Shown here: piece by piece, positions 34,660 through 47,005 of the stretch
Position numbering within the stretch: position 1 is the stretch's first letter
Layout of the letters: each line of letters starts with the position of its first letter
Source: Welwitschia mirabilis
Taxonomy: Eukaryota > Gnetophyta > Gnetopsida > Welwitschiales
Assembly: GCA_051453625.1 (NCBI GenBank)
Contig: JBOZIK010000001.1
Coordinates: 19,671,376-19,733,754, forward strand
Length of the DNA: 62,379 nucleotides
Direction of reading: 5' to 3'
Notes under the pieces: generated by a model
Told to the model about the DNA's origin: nothing
The model's database searches: none
The model's input: the letters and a program-made list of their open reading frames with translations, nothing else
Position numbers and translations under genes: made by a program

Positions 34660-35420
34660 TTAACTCTCTTAATGATTATTTCTTAAGATTGTAGGGGCCT
34701 TAGGAATGGCTAGAAAATATCCCATCTTTGGAGTTTGTTAAAAGAATCTTTAGTGTTTATGTATCTTATCCAAGAAATAAAATTAAAATTAGATCCAATT
34801 AAAATTAATTATTTTTTATACAAAGTACTCTTAGTCTTTTGTTTAGCTTAAAGTACTGGCATAAAAGAAGGATTGATGATTCTCTAAAAGCATGATAGCA
34901 TCACCACTATTGGTAGAAGCAATAACCATCTTACAATTAATTAAATATTCAATGAGAAAAGATGGAGAATTACTAACTTCTATGGGACTCAAGGTGCAAC
35001 CCAAAGATTCTAATGTCTTTATCAAATTATGNNNNNNNNNNNNNNNNNNNNNNNNNNNNNNNNNNNNNNNNNNNNNNNNNNNNNNNNNNNNNNNNNNNNN
35101 NNNNNNNNNNNNNNNNNNNNNNNNNNNNNNNAGAAAAGATGGAGAATTACTAACTTCTATGGGACTCAAGGTGCAACCCAAAGATTCTAATGTCTTTATC
35201 AAATTATGTTGGACTTCTGAGACATAATCATGGGAGATTTTAATTAGATTTTTAGTCCTCATGAGAAATTTGGTAATTTTCCTAGTCCTTCTAATATTGG
35301 TGTTTTTACTAATTGTATTAGTAACCATAACTACAAAAATATTCATCTACATGGTATGATTTATACTTAGAATAATCTTAGAGACTGGCCTAATTTATAA
35401 CTAATAAATACATGATTAAA
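34660..35420 (+). pseudogene. LINE apurinic-type endonuclease, broken
   Basis: Fragments in order: DCRGLRN near 34690 (family NVRGLG), LIQEIKLKLD near 34770, then IIMGDFN at 35224-35244 and FSPHEKFGNFPSP, matching the MGDFN catalytic motif and its neighbourhood. The first domain would nick target DNA to prime reverse transcription. The copy spans an N gap (35032-35131) flanked by identical 77-bp sequences. Confidence 0.75.
34955..35208 (+). repeat. identical 77-bp sequences flanking an N gap (assembly overlap)
   Basis: 34955-35031 and 35132-35208 are identical and end exactly at either side of a 100-N run. The real sequence most likely contains this 77-mer once. Confidence 0.85.
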
Positions 35421-35607
35421 AATCCAAATGAACATTTCTCTTTCAAAGTCAAAGCCAATTTTTTTTTTAAAAGATCATAGGTTTATAGTCTTAATTATGG
35501 ACTTCCCTCAGAAAAAAATCTCTTTTTTGCTTTGAGCATACATGGCTAAAAGATCTAAGCTTTATTAATCTTCTCAAGCTTATTTAAAATGCTTTAGTAA
35601 AAGGTAC

Positions 35608-35861
35608 TTTTACTTATAGACTATTTCAAAATCTTAAAATGTTAAGACATGAGCTTATTAGTGGGAAGAGATAGTTAAATGACTNNNNNNNNNNNNNNNN
35701 NNNNNNNNNNNNNNNNNNNNNNNNNNNNNNNNNNNNNNNNNNNNNNNNNNNNNNNNNNNNNNNNNNNNNNNNNNNNNNNNNNNNTTTTACTTATAGACTA
35801 TTTCAAAATCTTAAAATGTTAAGACATGAGCTTATTAGTGGGAAGAGATAGTTAAATGACT
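35608..35861 (+). repeat. second pair of identical 77-bp sequences around an N gap
   Basis: 35608-35684 and 35785-35861 are identical and border the 100-N gap 35685-35784. Same length as the pair at 34955, which points to a fixed assembler overlap. Confidence 0.85.
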
Positions 35862-36303
35862 CCTTTCAAAACATTAAAACTCAATTAATAGAAGAGCTCA
35901 TAGTTATTCAGAATTATAATGAGTCCTCTAACTCCTTTATAGTTTATGAAAAGACTGCTTAGATTCATGATAGCTCCTCTAAGGAAGAAATCTGTTGGAA
36001 ATAGAGATCAAGAATTCAATGTCTTAATAAAGATGACCACAATACAAGATTCTTTCTAGAAAGAAAGTAGGCATATACAAAAGAACTAGATACAATGGAG
36101 CATGTTCATAACATGCTATAAGAGTAACTAATAAATTTCAAACTCTTTCATTAAATACTTCTTAAATCTCTTCATAGAAAAATCGGTGGAGTTGCAAAAC
36201 ATTCTAGTCAACCCTTGTATTTTAAAGAAGCTATTATGTCATCTAAATCAAAGAGTTACTTAGGCCGAAATTAGAGGAACAATTAATTCAATGTAAAAAA
36301 TCA

Positions 36304-36308
36304 AGCTC
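36304..36308. repeat. target site duplication AGCTC, left copy
   Basis: AGCTC directly precedes the LTR edge at 36309. The same AGCTC follows the other LTR edge at 48276 (48277-48281). This defines element B and its target inside the LINE RT. Confidence 0.9.
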
Positions 36309-37143
36309 TCTTGTAGTGCGTATTTATACAAATATTACATCCTTATCAAAACTCTGTTTTCCTTTTTATATCTTTTGTTATGTGCATCTTCCTTATGGTT
36401 TATATTGCTTCTGATTCTGTGATAGCTTCATTGGTGATATAAATTATGAGGAAAATCTTTATTACGATTTATGTTACAAAGCAGCAGTACCTCAATGAAG
36501 GATACATAGCCTAATACCAAGGAAGACATTTCTTTGTAATAATAATGAATGGACCTCCTATCCTTTAATCTCTTATCATGAGAATTTTTGATGCTAAAAA
36601 AGATGAAACTTGAGTTGAGAGTGGAGAAGGTATTTATTACAAAACAGACTCTAAAATCAATAAACACTAACAAATGCACTAATAACCCTAATAGTCGCAT
36701 AAGAAGATGCAAGCCATATGGCTAGAGTTTGATGAAGTTTAGTAAAGCATTATTTTTAGTTGTTGTTCTGCTAGTTATCAGGACGTCATAGGAGATGATA
36801 CCATATCATATGAGTTCCACACTAGTTGCCAAATTAATCTAATAAGCACCCTCCTGAGCTTAAGTATTTTTTTTATCCATACAGTTATTCAAATAATTAG
36901 GTGGATGATGGGATTTTGTAAAGTATCTCTTGTGTCAGATTAGCCTCTTTGATTTTAGGATTGCTACTTTAGATAGGGCATATTGTAATTTGCTTCAAAT
37001 GTTATTAAATGTAATGAAGTTACATGTTTTTGTGACTTCACCTTAGCTCTCCATTATTGTCAAAACTCAACATAAATCTATCTAATGTCTTGCAAAACTA
37101 CTCAAAATACCCTATCAAATCCATATAATTTGGCAATGCAACG
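36309..37143 (-). repeat. element B 3' LTR, rearranged
   Basis: It begins TCTTGTAGTGCG (family TGTTGTAGTGC) and ends near CAATGCAACG. Compared with the 1271-bp 5' LTR it lacks about 425 bp (equivalent of 47040-47465), and the adjoining segment of about 125 bp (36342-36466) is in reverse orientation. The rest is collinear. Confidence 0.85.
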
Positions 37144-37165
37144 TAGCCCTCCACTTAGTCTTATC
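37144..37165 (-). other. element B polypurine tract
   Basis: Minus-strand AAGTGGAGGGCTA directly precedes the 3' LTR, paralleling AAGGAAAAGGCTA in element A. Confidence 0.55.
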
Positions 37166-37689
37166 ATTCCTCGACAAAACTAGGTGAACAATCATAATTG
37201 TAAGCAAAATTAACAAATAATAAATCAACTAAAGATCTATGAAATTAACTTAGAAATAGTCTTGAGAATCATAGAATACAAAATAAAAATGTCAAAAATA
37301 GATAATTAAATGTTTCACTTGTGTAGTATAAGTGGTTCTACTATCGTTCTGGTGGTTGTCCAAATGATAGAGGAGACGATAAGCTGAAAAATATTTCTTA
37401 AAAAATAGAAGCTTGCAAAAATTTTTCAAAAAGATAAACATTAAATGCATCGACATTAAAGGCCTTTCAATCAAATGTATAGTAGATAAAAAATATCATT
37501 TATAACATAAATAGTCCTCATCATGCAATGTTAAAAATGATATGTAAAAATATGCACAATATCTAGCAAAAAAAGGTACACTATGATGTTACTCAAAGAT
37601 AATATGTTAATATAAATAATGAGTTTTTTACAATCCATAGAGGGAAAGATACATAATACAACAAAAATAAGTCATTCCCCTTATCTAGT

Positions 37690-38990
37690 CATGATAAACT
37701 CCTAACATGCAGCAGGGTTAGGTATAGGTGAAGAAGAGGAAGGATTCTCAGGATTTATAGGGAAATGGTGGTTTAATGACATTGTGATGGTATGTATTGT
37801 CTCATATCCTTACACTCGAATTATCCTTGGGAGGTCTACCATCACACCATACTCAATCCATAAGATGTATTCTCACATATCAACCAGTTGCTCCTCAGTG
37901 CATTATACTCTCCTCTTAACTATTGTGATCCTCTGCTCGACTATAGAGATGCCTTAGTCTAATATCTCTCTAATTATCTATTGTAGTCTCTACTAAGAGC
38001 GTCTAAATCTGCTTTAGAGTAATGCCGACTGTATTCTCCATACTTGGGGTCTCTCTTCTTCTCCTGGAATCTGGATGTCCATATTCTATAGGTAACAAGC
38101 TAAAGTCTAGATATGTGTAAATATTTTCTCATGCACAGATTCTAGCATGCCAAATAATCTAAACATGGCTAAGAGAAGGAATGGATATCCTAGAATCTAA
38201 AGGTGTCATTCCTTAATCATGATCCTGAGTCTCCTTCAGATGAAAGTCAGTAAGTCTATTTGCTCCTCCTACCTAAATACTGCTAACATTTGGAGATGTG
38301 TAATTATTGCANNNNNNNNNNGATTGATGTTATGAATCACCCATTTGTGTGAAATCCAATAAGTTGGTAATAACTAAGTAACCAAAACTTCCTGTCTATT
38401 TGTAGTCAAATCCATTGGAATATCAAGTGTTGCATCATAAGCAGGTGCTCCTCTGTCCCACTAGTTGAATGAATATGAGTTATCCCAATACCATCTAGAT
38501 TAGTTACTATAGTAATGTTGTGCAAGAGCATAGCAATGTCGTGGCCTCAAATGATAGCTACAATCACGTTAATAAGCTGGCCACGAGCCTTAGGACACTA
38601 GTTTATATGAATTATATCATAGAACTCCCTGGTTTTTGACACACAGTATGTTCCCTATGCATCTAAAATTACTATACCTATAGATCTGTAAGCCTTTGAT
38701 CCATCTTTGGCTCTAATCAACTCATAAAATCCCCAAAATATCTCTTAACATGAATGAGTGTTGTCCAAATCATAAGAGATCTAGTGTGCCAAGGTGAAGA
38801 ATGGATCGACCCACCTCCTATTCTACAGGCTTGGCCTCTACCGTGGCTTATCTAACTCTATATGTGCATGGTTTACTCAGTCATAAATATAAAATGTGTC
38901 ATGTGAGATCAAATGAAGATAGCTAAAATATGTCACATATATACTTGAAATAGCCCCATAAATAGGTTTTTAATGTATATAAATCATAAA
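37690..38990 (-). pseudogene. element B third ORF after integrase
   Basis: Minus-strand fragments include KTREFYDIIHIN, CPKARGQLINVIV and a C-terminal NPENPSSSSPIPNPAAC tail near 37715-37770. The xREFYxN-like segment recalls the plant transposon-protein domain of Athila third ORFs. It is collinear with 24785-26130 of element A, stop-ridden, and interrupted by a 10-N gap at 38312. Function in the family is unsettled. Confidence 0.5.
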
Positions 38991-41170
38991 AATATNNNNN
39001 NNNNNTCATATTGCCTAATCATGCAAAAAAAAAAAAAAAAATGAAAATGTGTGAAAGATTAAAAAGTGTAAAACAGGTGGGCCTTGTATAAGGTAAAAAA
39101 TGAAAGTGCTTAAATGAAAGACCTAATCTGCTAGAATTGTAAACACATTATACTGATCAATTTTCCCTAAAGGACCACTATGTTTCAACTTACAGTTTAT
39201 TATAAAATAATTTTTAAAGTTAAAAACCTAATTCTACCTCATGAAACACATAATTCATCATATCTCACAAAATACATGGTGAAAATTAGATTTGTAAGTT
39301 TCAAATCAAAGAGCATGAAAAACTGAATAATATATGTGAAAACTACATACTAAAAGGTTCAAATGGAATAAAAAATTAAAAATAACAAGGGAGTGAAAAA
39401 AATTCCTCATGTTGCAAAATCTACTAAAAACTTGTAATCTAAGGCATGAATCTAACTAGGAGAACTTTTAAAATGTTAGTAGGAATAAGGGAAACTATCA
39501 TCTATTAAGAGAATAGATGAAAATGATAAAGAATGAAAGAAAAATAAAAGGAAAGAAGTTAGCCACAGTCTTATTACACTCTCATCCGATTACATCGTTT
39601 GAACAACAACCCTAGGATGATTGTCAGAAAAAAATCTTAATTTCATCCTTCAGTGTCGTTTGAACAACCAGGTGGATGATAAGACTTTGAAAATTTTCAA
39701 AACTAAATATGTCAGCCAAATAAGTTAGGCTCAGATATCAGCATGAAGGTATTAGAATGTATCAGAAAGCTTAAAAAATAGGAAATGGTGAAGTGTCATA
39801 ATGAATAAGGATGATGAGAAAAATGTAAAATAATTAAAAGATAGAATGATAAAAATGTAGTAAGTAGGTTGAAATATGTTAAAGAAAACTAAACAAATGT
39901 GCTAGAAATAAAACATAATTCTAAAAATATATAGAACTCTAATAGATGCAAAGGAATATCATAGAAATCATGAAGAATAAGAGAAGATTGTATAATTAAA
40001 ATGCTAAAAGAAAAATTAACTTATGATTAATAAAAAACAACATGAATAATAACAACAAAACTACTACATGATAAGGTTCTAAATGATGATCAAAAAGTAC
40101 AGAAATGATTTTGAAATAACAAATGAAAGAATCGAGAAAAGAAGAACAAAAACTGACACAAGGAATATGAAGTAGATAGCTTATTTACTCTAAATTCTAA
40201 CTTAGCAGACCCCATTAGAAGACATCATAAAGCCACTTCAGTAAGAATTCATGACAAAATGTATTGAATCTATAAAGTTTCACTCAAAAAGGTAGTGATT
40301 ATGATAACACTAGAGTTTAAGTTCTCAAAACAATGAATGATAAGATTAAAATATGCTTAGAAATGAACTTATTTACTCACATTCCAAAACACACCCAAAT
40401 ATTTAAAAGTGAAATGATCATGTAAGAACACTAAGAGTCTAAGAAATAAGCAATACCTTTGATGACACTAAAAACACCATTGATCTATAGTCTTAAAGTT
40501 TTATTACTACTTTTCATGATGAGTGGAGTACAACCACAGTCAAAGAAGTAAAGACTTGCAAAGCATAACCAACTGATCCTCTAGTGGAGTTCCCATAGTT
40601 ATCAATACTATCAAAGGTTCCTTTCACAAAAATTTACCTTAGTATGATAGGACATAATTGTGGCCAAGTATTTTAGCATAAATATGATATAACATGATCA
40701 TTATTTTTTTCTTTTTTTTCCACACAAATAATTCCCACATGATCACACACTCAAAAAAAGAAAGGCGAAGAAGTAATATTAAAAATAGAAAAGAATATAT
40801 CTAAATAACCAAAGACCTTGCACCATTAAAAAAANNNNNNNNNNNNNNNNNNNNNNNNNNNNNNNNNNNNNNNNNNNNNNNNNNNNNNNNNNNNNNNNNN
40901 NNNNNNNNNNNNNNNNNNNNNNNNNNNNNNNNNNAAAAGCATAAGAACTAAGGCATCTTTCTTTAAAGTAAAGTTTATAAGCATGTCAATGTTTAAAGAT
41001 TGGGTAAATTCAATTTTATCACTATAAAAATTTCCAAGTATGAATACTAATCATGGAAACTTCATAGAATAAGCACATAAGTCAAGTTTTAAATATGATC
41101 AAGCGATATTATAACATCTACCAAAAGAATATGCTAAGAGAGAAGTTAGACAATGGTAGGGAGGAAGTTC
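38991..41170 (-). other. element B spacer between integrase and third ORF
   Basis: A non-coding, very AT-rich stretch collinear with 22570-24780 of element A (for example the CTCTAGTGGAGTTCCCATAG block at 40573). It contains N gaps at 38996-39005 and 40835-40934 and an A17-type run near 39027. No independent gene seen. Confidence 0.6.
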
Positions 41171-41179
41171 TTTCCATTG

Positions 41180-42170
41180 AGTAAAACCTTCAAGCCAATT
41201 GCTTCTATCATGTTCAAGGTTGAATCAAAAGACTTTCCATATATTTTTAACCTTTGTTTATTAACTTTCTGAATCTCTTTACTATCTAAGTTAGAAATCT
41301 CAACAGAGTCATTAAGATGTAATTTCTTTATAAGATAAGGACTTAATCATTTAGATATTAACTTATTATGTAAAGGATATATTCTAGTACTTTATAAGAG
41401 AACAAGTTGACCTGGTTCAAACTTTTTATGAACTAATTGACCTGGTTCAAACTTTTTATGAACTAACTTTCTATTATGTTTGAACTTAGCTTGGGCTTTG
41501 TCAATGAGTTGACAATGTAAAACATGAGTACATTTCTCATCAAAGTGATTAAGTTAGGCTAATTTATTTTTAATATTTTTATGAAGGTCTACAAGATTAA
41601 GTTGATGGGAAGAACGATAAGAGTTATAACACACATCAACAAGTAAAACATAAACTTTTCCATATACAAGTCCATAAAGTGAAAAATCAAGAGAACTATG
41701 CTAAGTAGTATGGTAAACCCAAAAAATGTCATTAAGCTTAAAAGTCTAAGATTTATTATTAACAGATAAGTTTTTATAACATTTTCTTTATTCTTCTATT
41801 TGCATTTTTAGATTGACCATTGATTTGTAGATGATAAACAAAATCTACTCTATGTTTAATTCTAATGGATAAAAGAAGTTTCTTAAAAAGATAATTAATA
41901 AAATGAGTTCTTTGATTACTAATGATAATACTAGAAAAATAAAATGTTGAAAAATATAAGTTTTAATACACGTATAAACATTTTGGATATCATTCGTAAA
42001 AGTAGAAATAGCTTTAACCCATTTAATAACATAATCAACAGCCAGTAAAATGTAGTTCTTATCATTAGATTATGGTTTAATAGGGCCTATAAAATTGTTT
42101 TCAAAATAATAAAAAGGTTTACATTCAATAATAAGTTTAAGGAACCTCTCATGAGAATGAATAAAGCTAC
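41180..42170 (-). pseudogene. element B integrase, broken
   Basis: On the minus strand: YILLAVDYVIKWVKAIS (about 42055-42005), IISNQRTHFIN (about 41925), INGQSKNANRRIK (about 41830), LNDIFWVYHTT, then the C-terminal tail ending EIQKVNKQRLKIYGK near 41240. The first aspartate is present, the second reads N, and the GQxE glutamate reads K. A 30-bp exact in-frame duplication (41407-41466) doubles the LVHKKFEPGQ segment. Confidence 0.85.
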
Positions 42171-42299
42171 CATAACATTAACAAGCATTACTCTTTCTAG
42201 TAAAATCAAAAGAGGCCTGAAAAAGACTAGACTAATAAAAACTAGAGTGAAAAATTTTCATTGTTGTTTTCTATCCACTAAAGTAACCTCCACAAACAC

Positions 42300-43560
42300 T
42301 ACCATAGAAAAGATGAATGGTGTCTAATTTTTCCATTGAGGCACACATTTTTCATGTTTTAGTCTTTACACCTATGCTTTTCTACTTTATCAATGACGGT
42401 TAAATTAAAATCTTGCATGAGGAGGATTCATGTAATGAGTCTAGTACTAGAATCTTTCTTAATCATTAGGTATATAATAGTTGCATGGTTAGTATCAACA
42501 TTCATATAAAAGCCTAAAAGATAGTGTCTAAGTGTATTAAGACAAAAGATTATTGCTAATATTTCTTTCTTAATAGTAGTATAACCTTAAAATAATTTTC
42601 ATATTTTTATCTAAGAACTCCACTCATAACCATATTATGAGCATCACACATTAATGCAAAATCTTTATTCCAATTGGGTCCCATTATAATTGGTGCAGAA
42701 GAGATTTTATCTTTAAGTGTTTTAAAAGAAGGCTAACAAGATTCATTCCATTTAAATCTAGCTTCTTTTTCAAGTAAAGAGTTAAGGGGTTTATAAATCT
42801 TAGCATAATTGTAAATAAAATAATGATAAAAACCATAATGACCAAAGAAATTAAACTTGTTTTACTTTTGTTACAGGAGTTAAGTTTTTAATGATACTTA
42901 CTCTTTCAGGGTCCATCCTAATCCTTCACTAGAAATGTGATGACCTAAGATAATTCCATTATCAATAAAAAATAAACTCTTCTTCCAACTCAAACGTAGG
43001 CTACTCTCAATGCATCTATCAAGGGTGTTCTCTAACCTTTCTAAGATTTGTTTAAAGTTTTTACCATAGATTGAGAAGTCATTCATAAAAATTTAAATTA
43101 AATCATTTAACATATCAGAAACAATACCCATCATTGCATATTGAAATTTACTAGAAGTATTACAAAGTTTAAAAGGCACATGTCTAAAGGCAAAAGTTCC
43201 AAAAGGTAAAGTAAAAGTTATTTCATCTTGATCCTCACTAGTAATACAAACCTAATTGTAATTATTATATCTATCAAGAAAGCAATAAAAGGCATGTCCT
43301 TGATTTCTATTAAGTATTTGGTTAAGGAGAGATAAAGGACAATGATCTTTCTTGGTTACTTTATTTAGTTTTCAAAAATCGCTACACATTCTCCACTTCC
43401 CATCTTTCTTAGGTACTACTATTAAAGGATTAAACCATTTACTATTAGATATGGCATAAATAATTTCAGCATCCATTAATTTAATAATTTCAACTTTTAT
43501 GACTTGTTTAAGGGCTGAATTTAGTCTATGTTAGGGTTGTCTAATAGGTTTTGCATTATC
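42300..43560 (-). pseudogene. element B reverse transcriptase and RNase H, broken
   Basis: On the minus strand: PKKDGKWRMCSDF (about 43415), KKDHCPLSLLNQIL, YCFLDRYNNYN, then the open block 43086-42898 (MNDFSIYGKNFKQILERLE..., SLFFIDNGIILGHHISSEG). The catalytic box reads FMNDF, with N for the first aspartate. The thumb (GFYHYFIYNYAKI) and RNase H (PSFKTLKDKI, LMCDAHNMVMSGVL) follow down to about 42560; weaker homology continues. Confidence 0.85.
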
Positions 43561-44249
43561 CTCAAGGTAGATTTTATATTAAATAATAGAAGTAGGAATG
43601 GCTGTTAAATCTTTGTGGGACCAAGTAGATGCATTAACCTTAGAATTCAAAAGTAAGATTAAAATCGATTCATATTGAGAAAAAAGATTCTTATTTATTA
43701 TTGAAGGTCTATTCTAGTCACCACATAGAAAAATATATTTCAGTCCATGGGTAAATATTTTAGATTTAATTTTAGATTTTTATTTTTCATTAAATTTTTT
43801 TTTCAAATTTTACTATCATCTTAGACTATCGTCTAGATAATTGGGATGAATGGCCTCACTCAAAATAAGAAATCTTAGTTGTTTTCTAGTGTTTGACTTA
43901 TTTACAAATTGTATTTTTAGTTTCTTTAGTCTTTTGATCAAAGTAATCAAAACCTAAATGATTATAGTTAAGTTGATCATCATCAAAAGCTTTCAAGTTT
44001 TTTACTTTAAGTGGATCATCAAAGAAGGTAGGCTCATAAAGTATTAATCATCTTTCTTTATGTGGATGATGCTGTAAGAATAGAGCTGTCTTAATTTCTC
44101 CTTCACTATTCAACTCATCACATAAGTTCTTTTCAATAGCATTAAAAAATCTAATGGTAAACTTTTTATTTCCTTACTAATATTTCATTATTCCAGCTTT
44201 TGTATCAATAATATAATGGATTGTTTCATAAAAATCTCTATCTATAGGT

Positions 44250-44560
44250 ACTGAATAACCTTTGTTATACTCAACTTCAATTACAACCACATCTATTAGA
44301 TAGAATGCTTTCTTAATTTAAATCATCAAATATTTATTACTCCTAAAGATTTCTTCATTGATGTATCTGCCAATTCTAAGACAATTATTATAGGCTCAAT
44401 TCTACTTTTTAACCCAAGTCATTGACAAATGTGTAAAGGCATAATATTAACACTTGCTCCTATATCAATTAAGATTTTCTTTATTCTTTATTTTCTTCTA
44501 ATGTGACACTAATTATTTCTACCCCTGGATCCTTAAATTTTGGACATTTTTGTAAGATTA
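44250..44560 (-). pseudogene. element B aspartic protease
   Basis: Minus-strand LIDIGASVNIMPLHIC (about 44470-44415) is the Athila protease motif (D-x-GASVNxMP) with its catalytic aspartate. IEPIIIVLELADTS follows. The frame is broken before RT. Confidence 0.75.
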
Positions 44561-44748
44561 AGTTGGTTATAAATGGGGATAGGAAGACTTTACTAGGTAT
44601 AATTTATTTTTTGTTTCCTCCTAATTAGATATTTTTACAACTTAGAATATTTAAATTTTTCTTATAAGAGTTTACAAATGGTAAATTTATGCTCACATTT
44701 TGCATTAAGGCTTTCAGATGCTCATCAAAAGTAGGATTTGTATTTAAT

Positions 44749-46574
44749 CTAATCAAGCCGAGGTGTAGCAGGTTTCTTACTTTTATCTTGAGAAGAATCT
44801 TTCTTATTAAGCTTATTACTTAAAGGAGAAGGGAATGTTTGAGTTTTTAAGATTTCAATAGCCTCTTCTTCTTCATCATTCTTATCATTTTGAGATGTTG
44901 AAGCCTCATAGGTGAGAGGTGTTGTATCATTTCCACTTCTTGTCATAATCTTATAATATTTTCTTACTTCATTAAAGTTTGGTAAATGTTGTATTGCAAG
45001 TAATCATTGTGGTCTTTGATTTGTAAGCATAGTTTGTTAAAGAACATTACAAGATTTTTAATGTTTTAATTTATCTTTTCTTAAGATTTTCTTAACTCAT
45101 TAATGAAATTTTTGATGTTCTTGTTTGATAATTTGAGTTACTTATTTGGAATTTTGAGTTGTTTATTTAAAAGTTAGCATCCTTAAATCCATTTCTAAAT
45201 GGTTGAAAATTTAGATGATTTTCTTAAAAGTTCTTAAATTTGTTCTCAAAGGATTAAAAATTTAGTTGTTCATTCATTTTAGGCTGAAATTAATTTTGAT
45301 TTTGATTTTGATTTTGGATTTTAAAATTTGAAGACTTTTGGTTGAATGCACACATCTCTTCATAAATCTTTTCTTTTTAAGTAGGAAATAAAGGACACTC
45401 TTTTATTATATGATAGTTTTCTTCATATAAATCACAATTTAGAACCATGACCACACTCTTTTCAGTTGTCATCTTTGCATCTAAGATCATTTGAGTGGAT
45501 TTTTCTAATGTTGTTGTAGAATCCTTAATGACATTTATTAGTTCTTTTTTATTTTCACTTTCTCATTTTCTTGTTCTACTTTTTTAAGATCTTTTATTAT
45601 TTGGCCTAGAGTATGATTTTCTTTAGGTGTTGATTTAGACCATGTTTGACTTACTTCTACTAGTTTTTCCAATAATCTTCATGTATTTTCTAATGTAAGA
45701 TCCATCAAATTTCATTCTCATAAAAAATATACAAGTTATTTTGTTTGGTTATTAAGTCCACTATAGAAATAATCTATTAATTCTTTTTAAGTGAATGCAT
45801 CTATAGGATTAGAATGTATGGCAATGAAAAATCATTCATAAGTGGAGGCATAATCTTTATTAAGTTGTTATTGGAAATTTTTTACCTATTTCTTTTTTTC
45901 CTTATGATTGTTTCACTCATAAATCTTTTTATAAATGCTTCTTAAATTTGATTCCATATTTTTAATCTTTTATGTGAAATAGTTCTTAAGTATAATTTAG
46001 CTTTTCCTTTTAAAATGCTAAAAACAATAACCATATAAGTATGATCACTAATTCCTTTTTTACCATTTCTAGAAGTAAGCACTAACTATTCAATGTCAAC
46101 TATATATTGAAGGGGATCTTCATTGTTTTCTACATTAAAACTAGGATAGGTATTTAAATTTCTTAACTCGACATTATTACCAAGAGGTAGGTTAAAAGGG
46201 ATTTGACTTTTACATTTCTTATTTGTAATTATTTATTTATGGGTAACATTAGCATTTAGGTTTATGAGGGTATTAAAGGTTCCGATCATAATAGGAGGAT
46301 TAGGTGAAGAAACTTGTTTCTATTTTTGCAATGAATTTGACATTGTAATAGAAACTTTTTTTTCTAAACTATCTTTTGAAAAATTTTGTTTGAAAAAATC
46401 AGATTTAGAAACATTAAATGCAAAGATATCTTCTTGCTTAATTTTTCAAATATTTTATGTATCTAGGGTATGCATATCTAGGTTTATTTCATAGTCGATC
46501 AAATCTTTTCGGATGTTTTCTTTAATTAATAGCCAATCTCTTTGATATTGCACCTTTTTACCAAAGTCTACCAT
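44749..46574 (-). pseudogene. element B gag, Athila type, broken
   Basis: ATG at 46574 opens MVDFGKKVQYQRDWL; then IRKDLIDYEINLDMHT, IPFNLPLGNNVELRNLNTY (about 46170) and a capsid region to about 45700. Repeated QxxFxNP-like segments follow at about 45130-45340. The C-terminal block 44749-44946 (MTRSGNDTTPLTYEA, ...DDEEEEA-like acidic run, TFPSPLSNKLNKK) is open. A zinc-knuckle-like C..C fragment lies near 45430. It is homologous to element A gag. Confidence 0.8.
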
Positions 46575-46980
46575 GTCCTAGCATGCTTAGTTCTATTTCT
46601 ATAAGCATTGTTTCAATGGTCGTCTGGACAATGTAACTAAACAACAACCGATACAAAAAACTCAAAAACAAAAAACACATAAAAAAAGAATCATGAAATA
46701 GCACAGAATGAAAATGCCCGTTGTCTGCTAAGTTGTTTGGATGATAGAAGGAACAATAAGAGAGAAACCGTAGTTCTTAAGAAAACAAATAGGTATCATC
46801 GCTAGAGGTCATCTAGATGATAAGGGGGACAATAAGACATTATTTTCAAAACGTAAAATGAAAAATGTGAAAAGGAAGACCTACATTTCTACTAAAAGAA
46901 TACAATGATACTGCACACAAATACCTAAACCAAAATCTAAAATAATTATTAAATTAATAACAATCCTTGTACTCCAAGCA

Positions 46981-47002
46981 GCCTTCCCCGGGAACAGTGC
47001 CA
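46981..47002 (-). other. element B primer binding site, Asp-tRNA type
   Basis: Minus-strand TGGCACTGTTCCCGGGGAAG corresponds to the Athila-group TGGCGCCGTTGCCGGGGA site with a few changes. It lies three bases from the LTR edge at 47006. Confidence 0.85.
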
Positions 47003-47005
47003 AGA

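Larger units (their letters stand above)
35421..36308 (+). pseudogene. LINE reverse transcriptase, N-terminal part
   Basis: SRIQCLNKDDHNTRFF (about 35999-36046) corresponds to the WLKEGDxNTxFFH block at the start of plant LINE RT. The frame continues with stops to YLGRN... and KNQAL at 36308. Element B is inserted exactly here; the homology resumes at 48277 with ALSSNGF (family APGPDGF). Confidence 0.75.
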
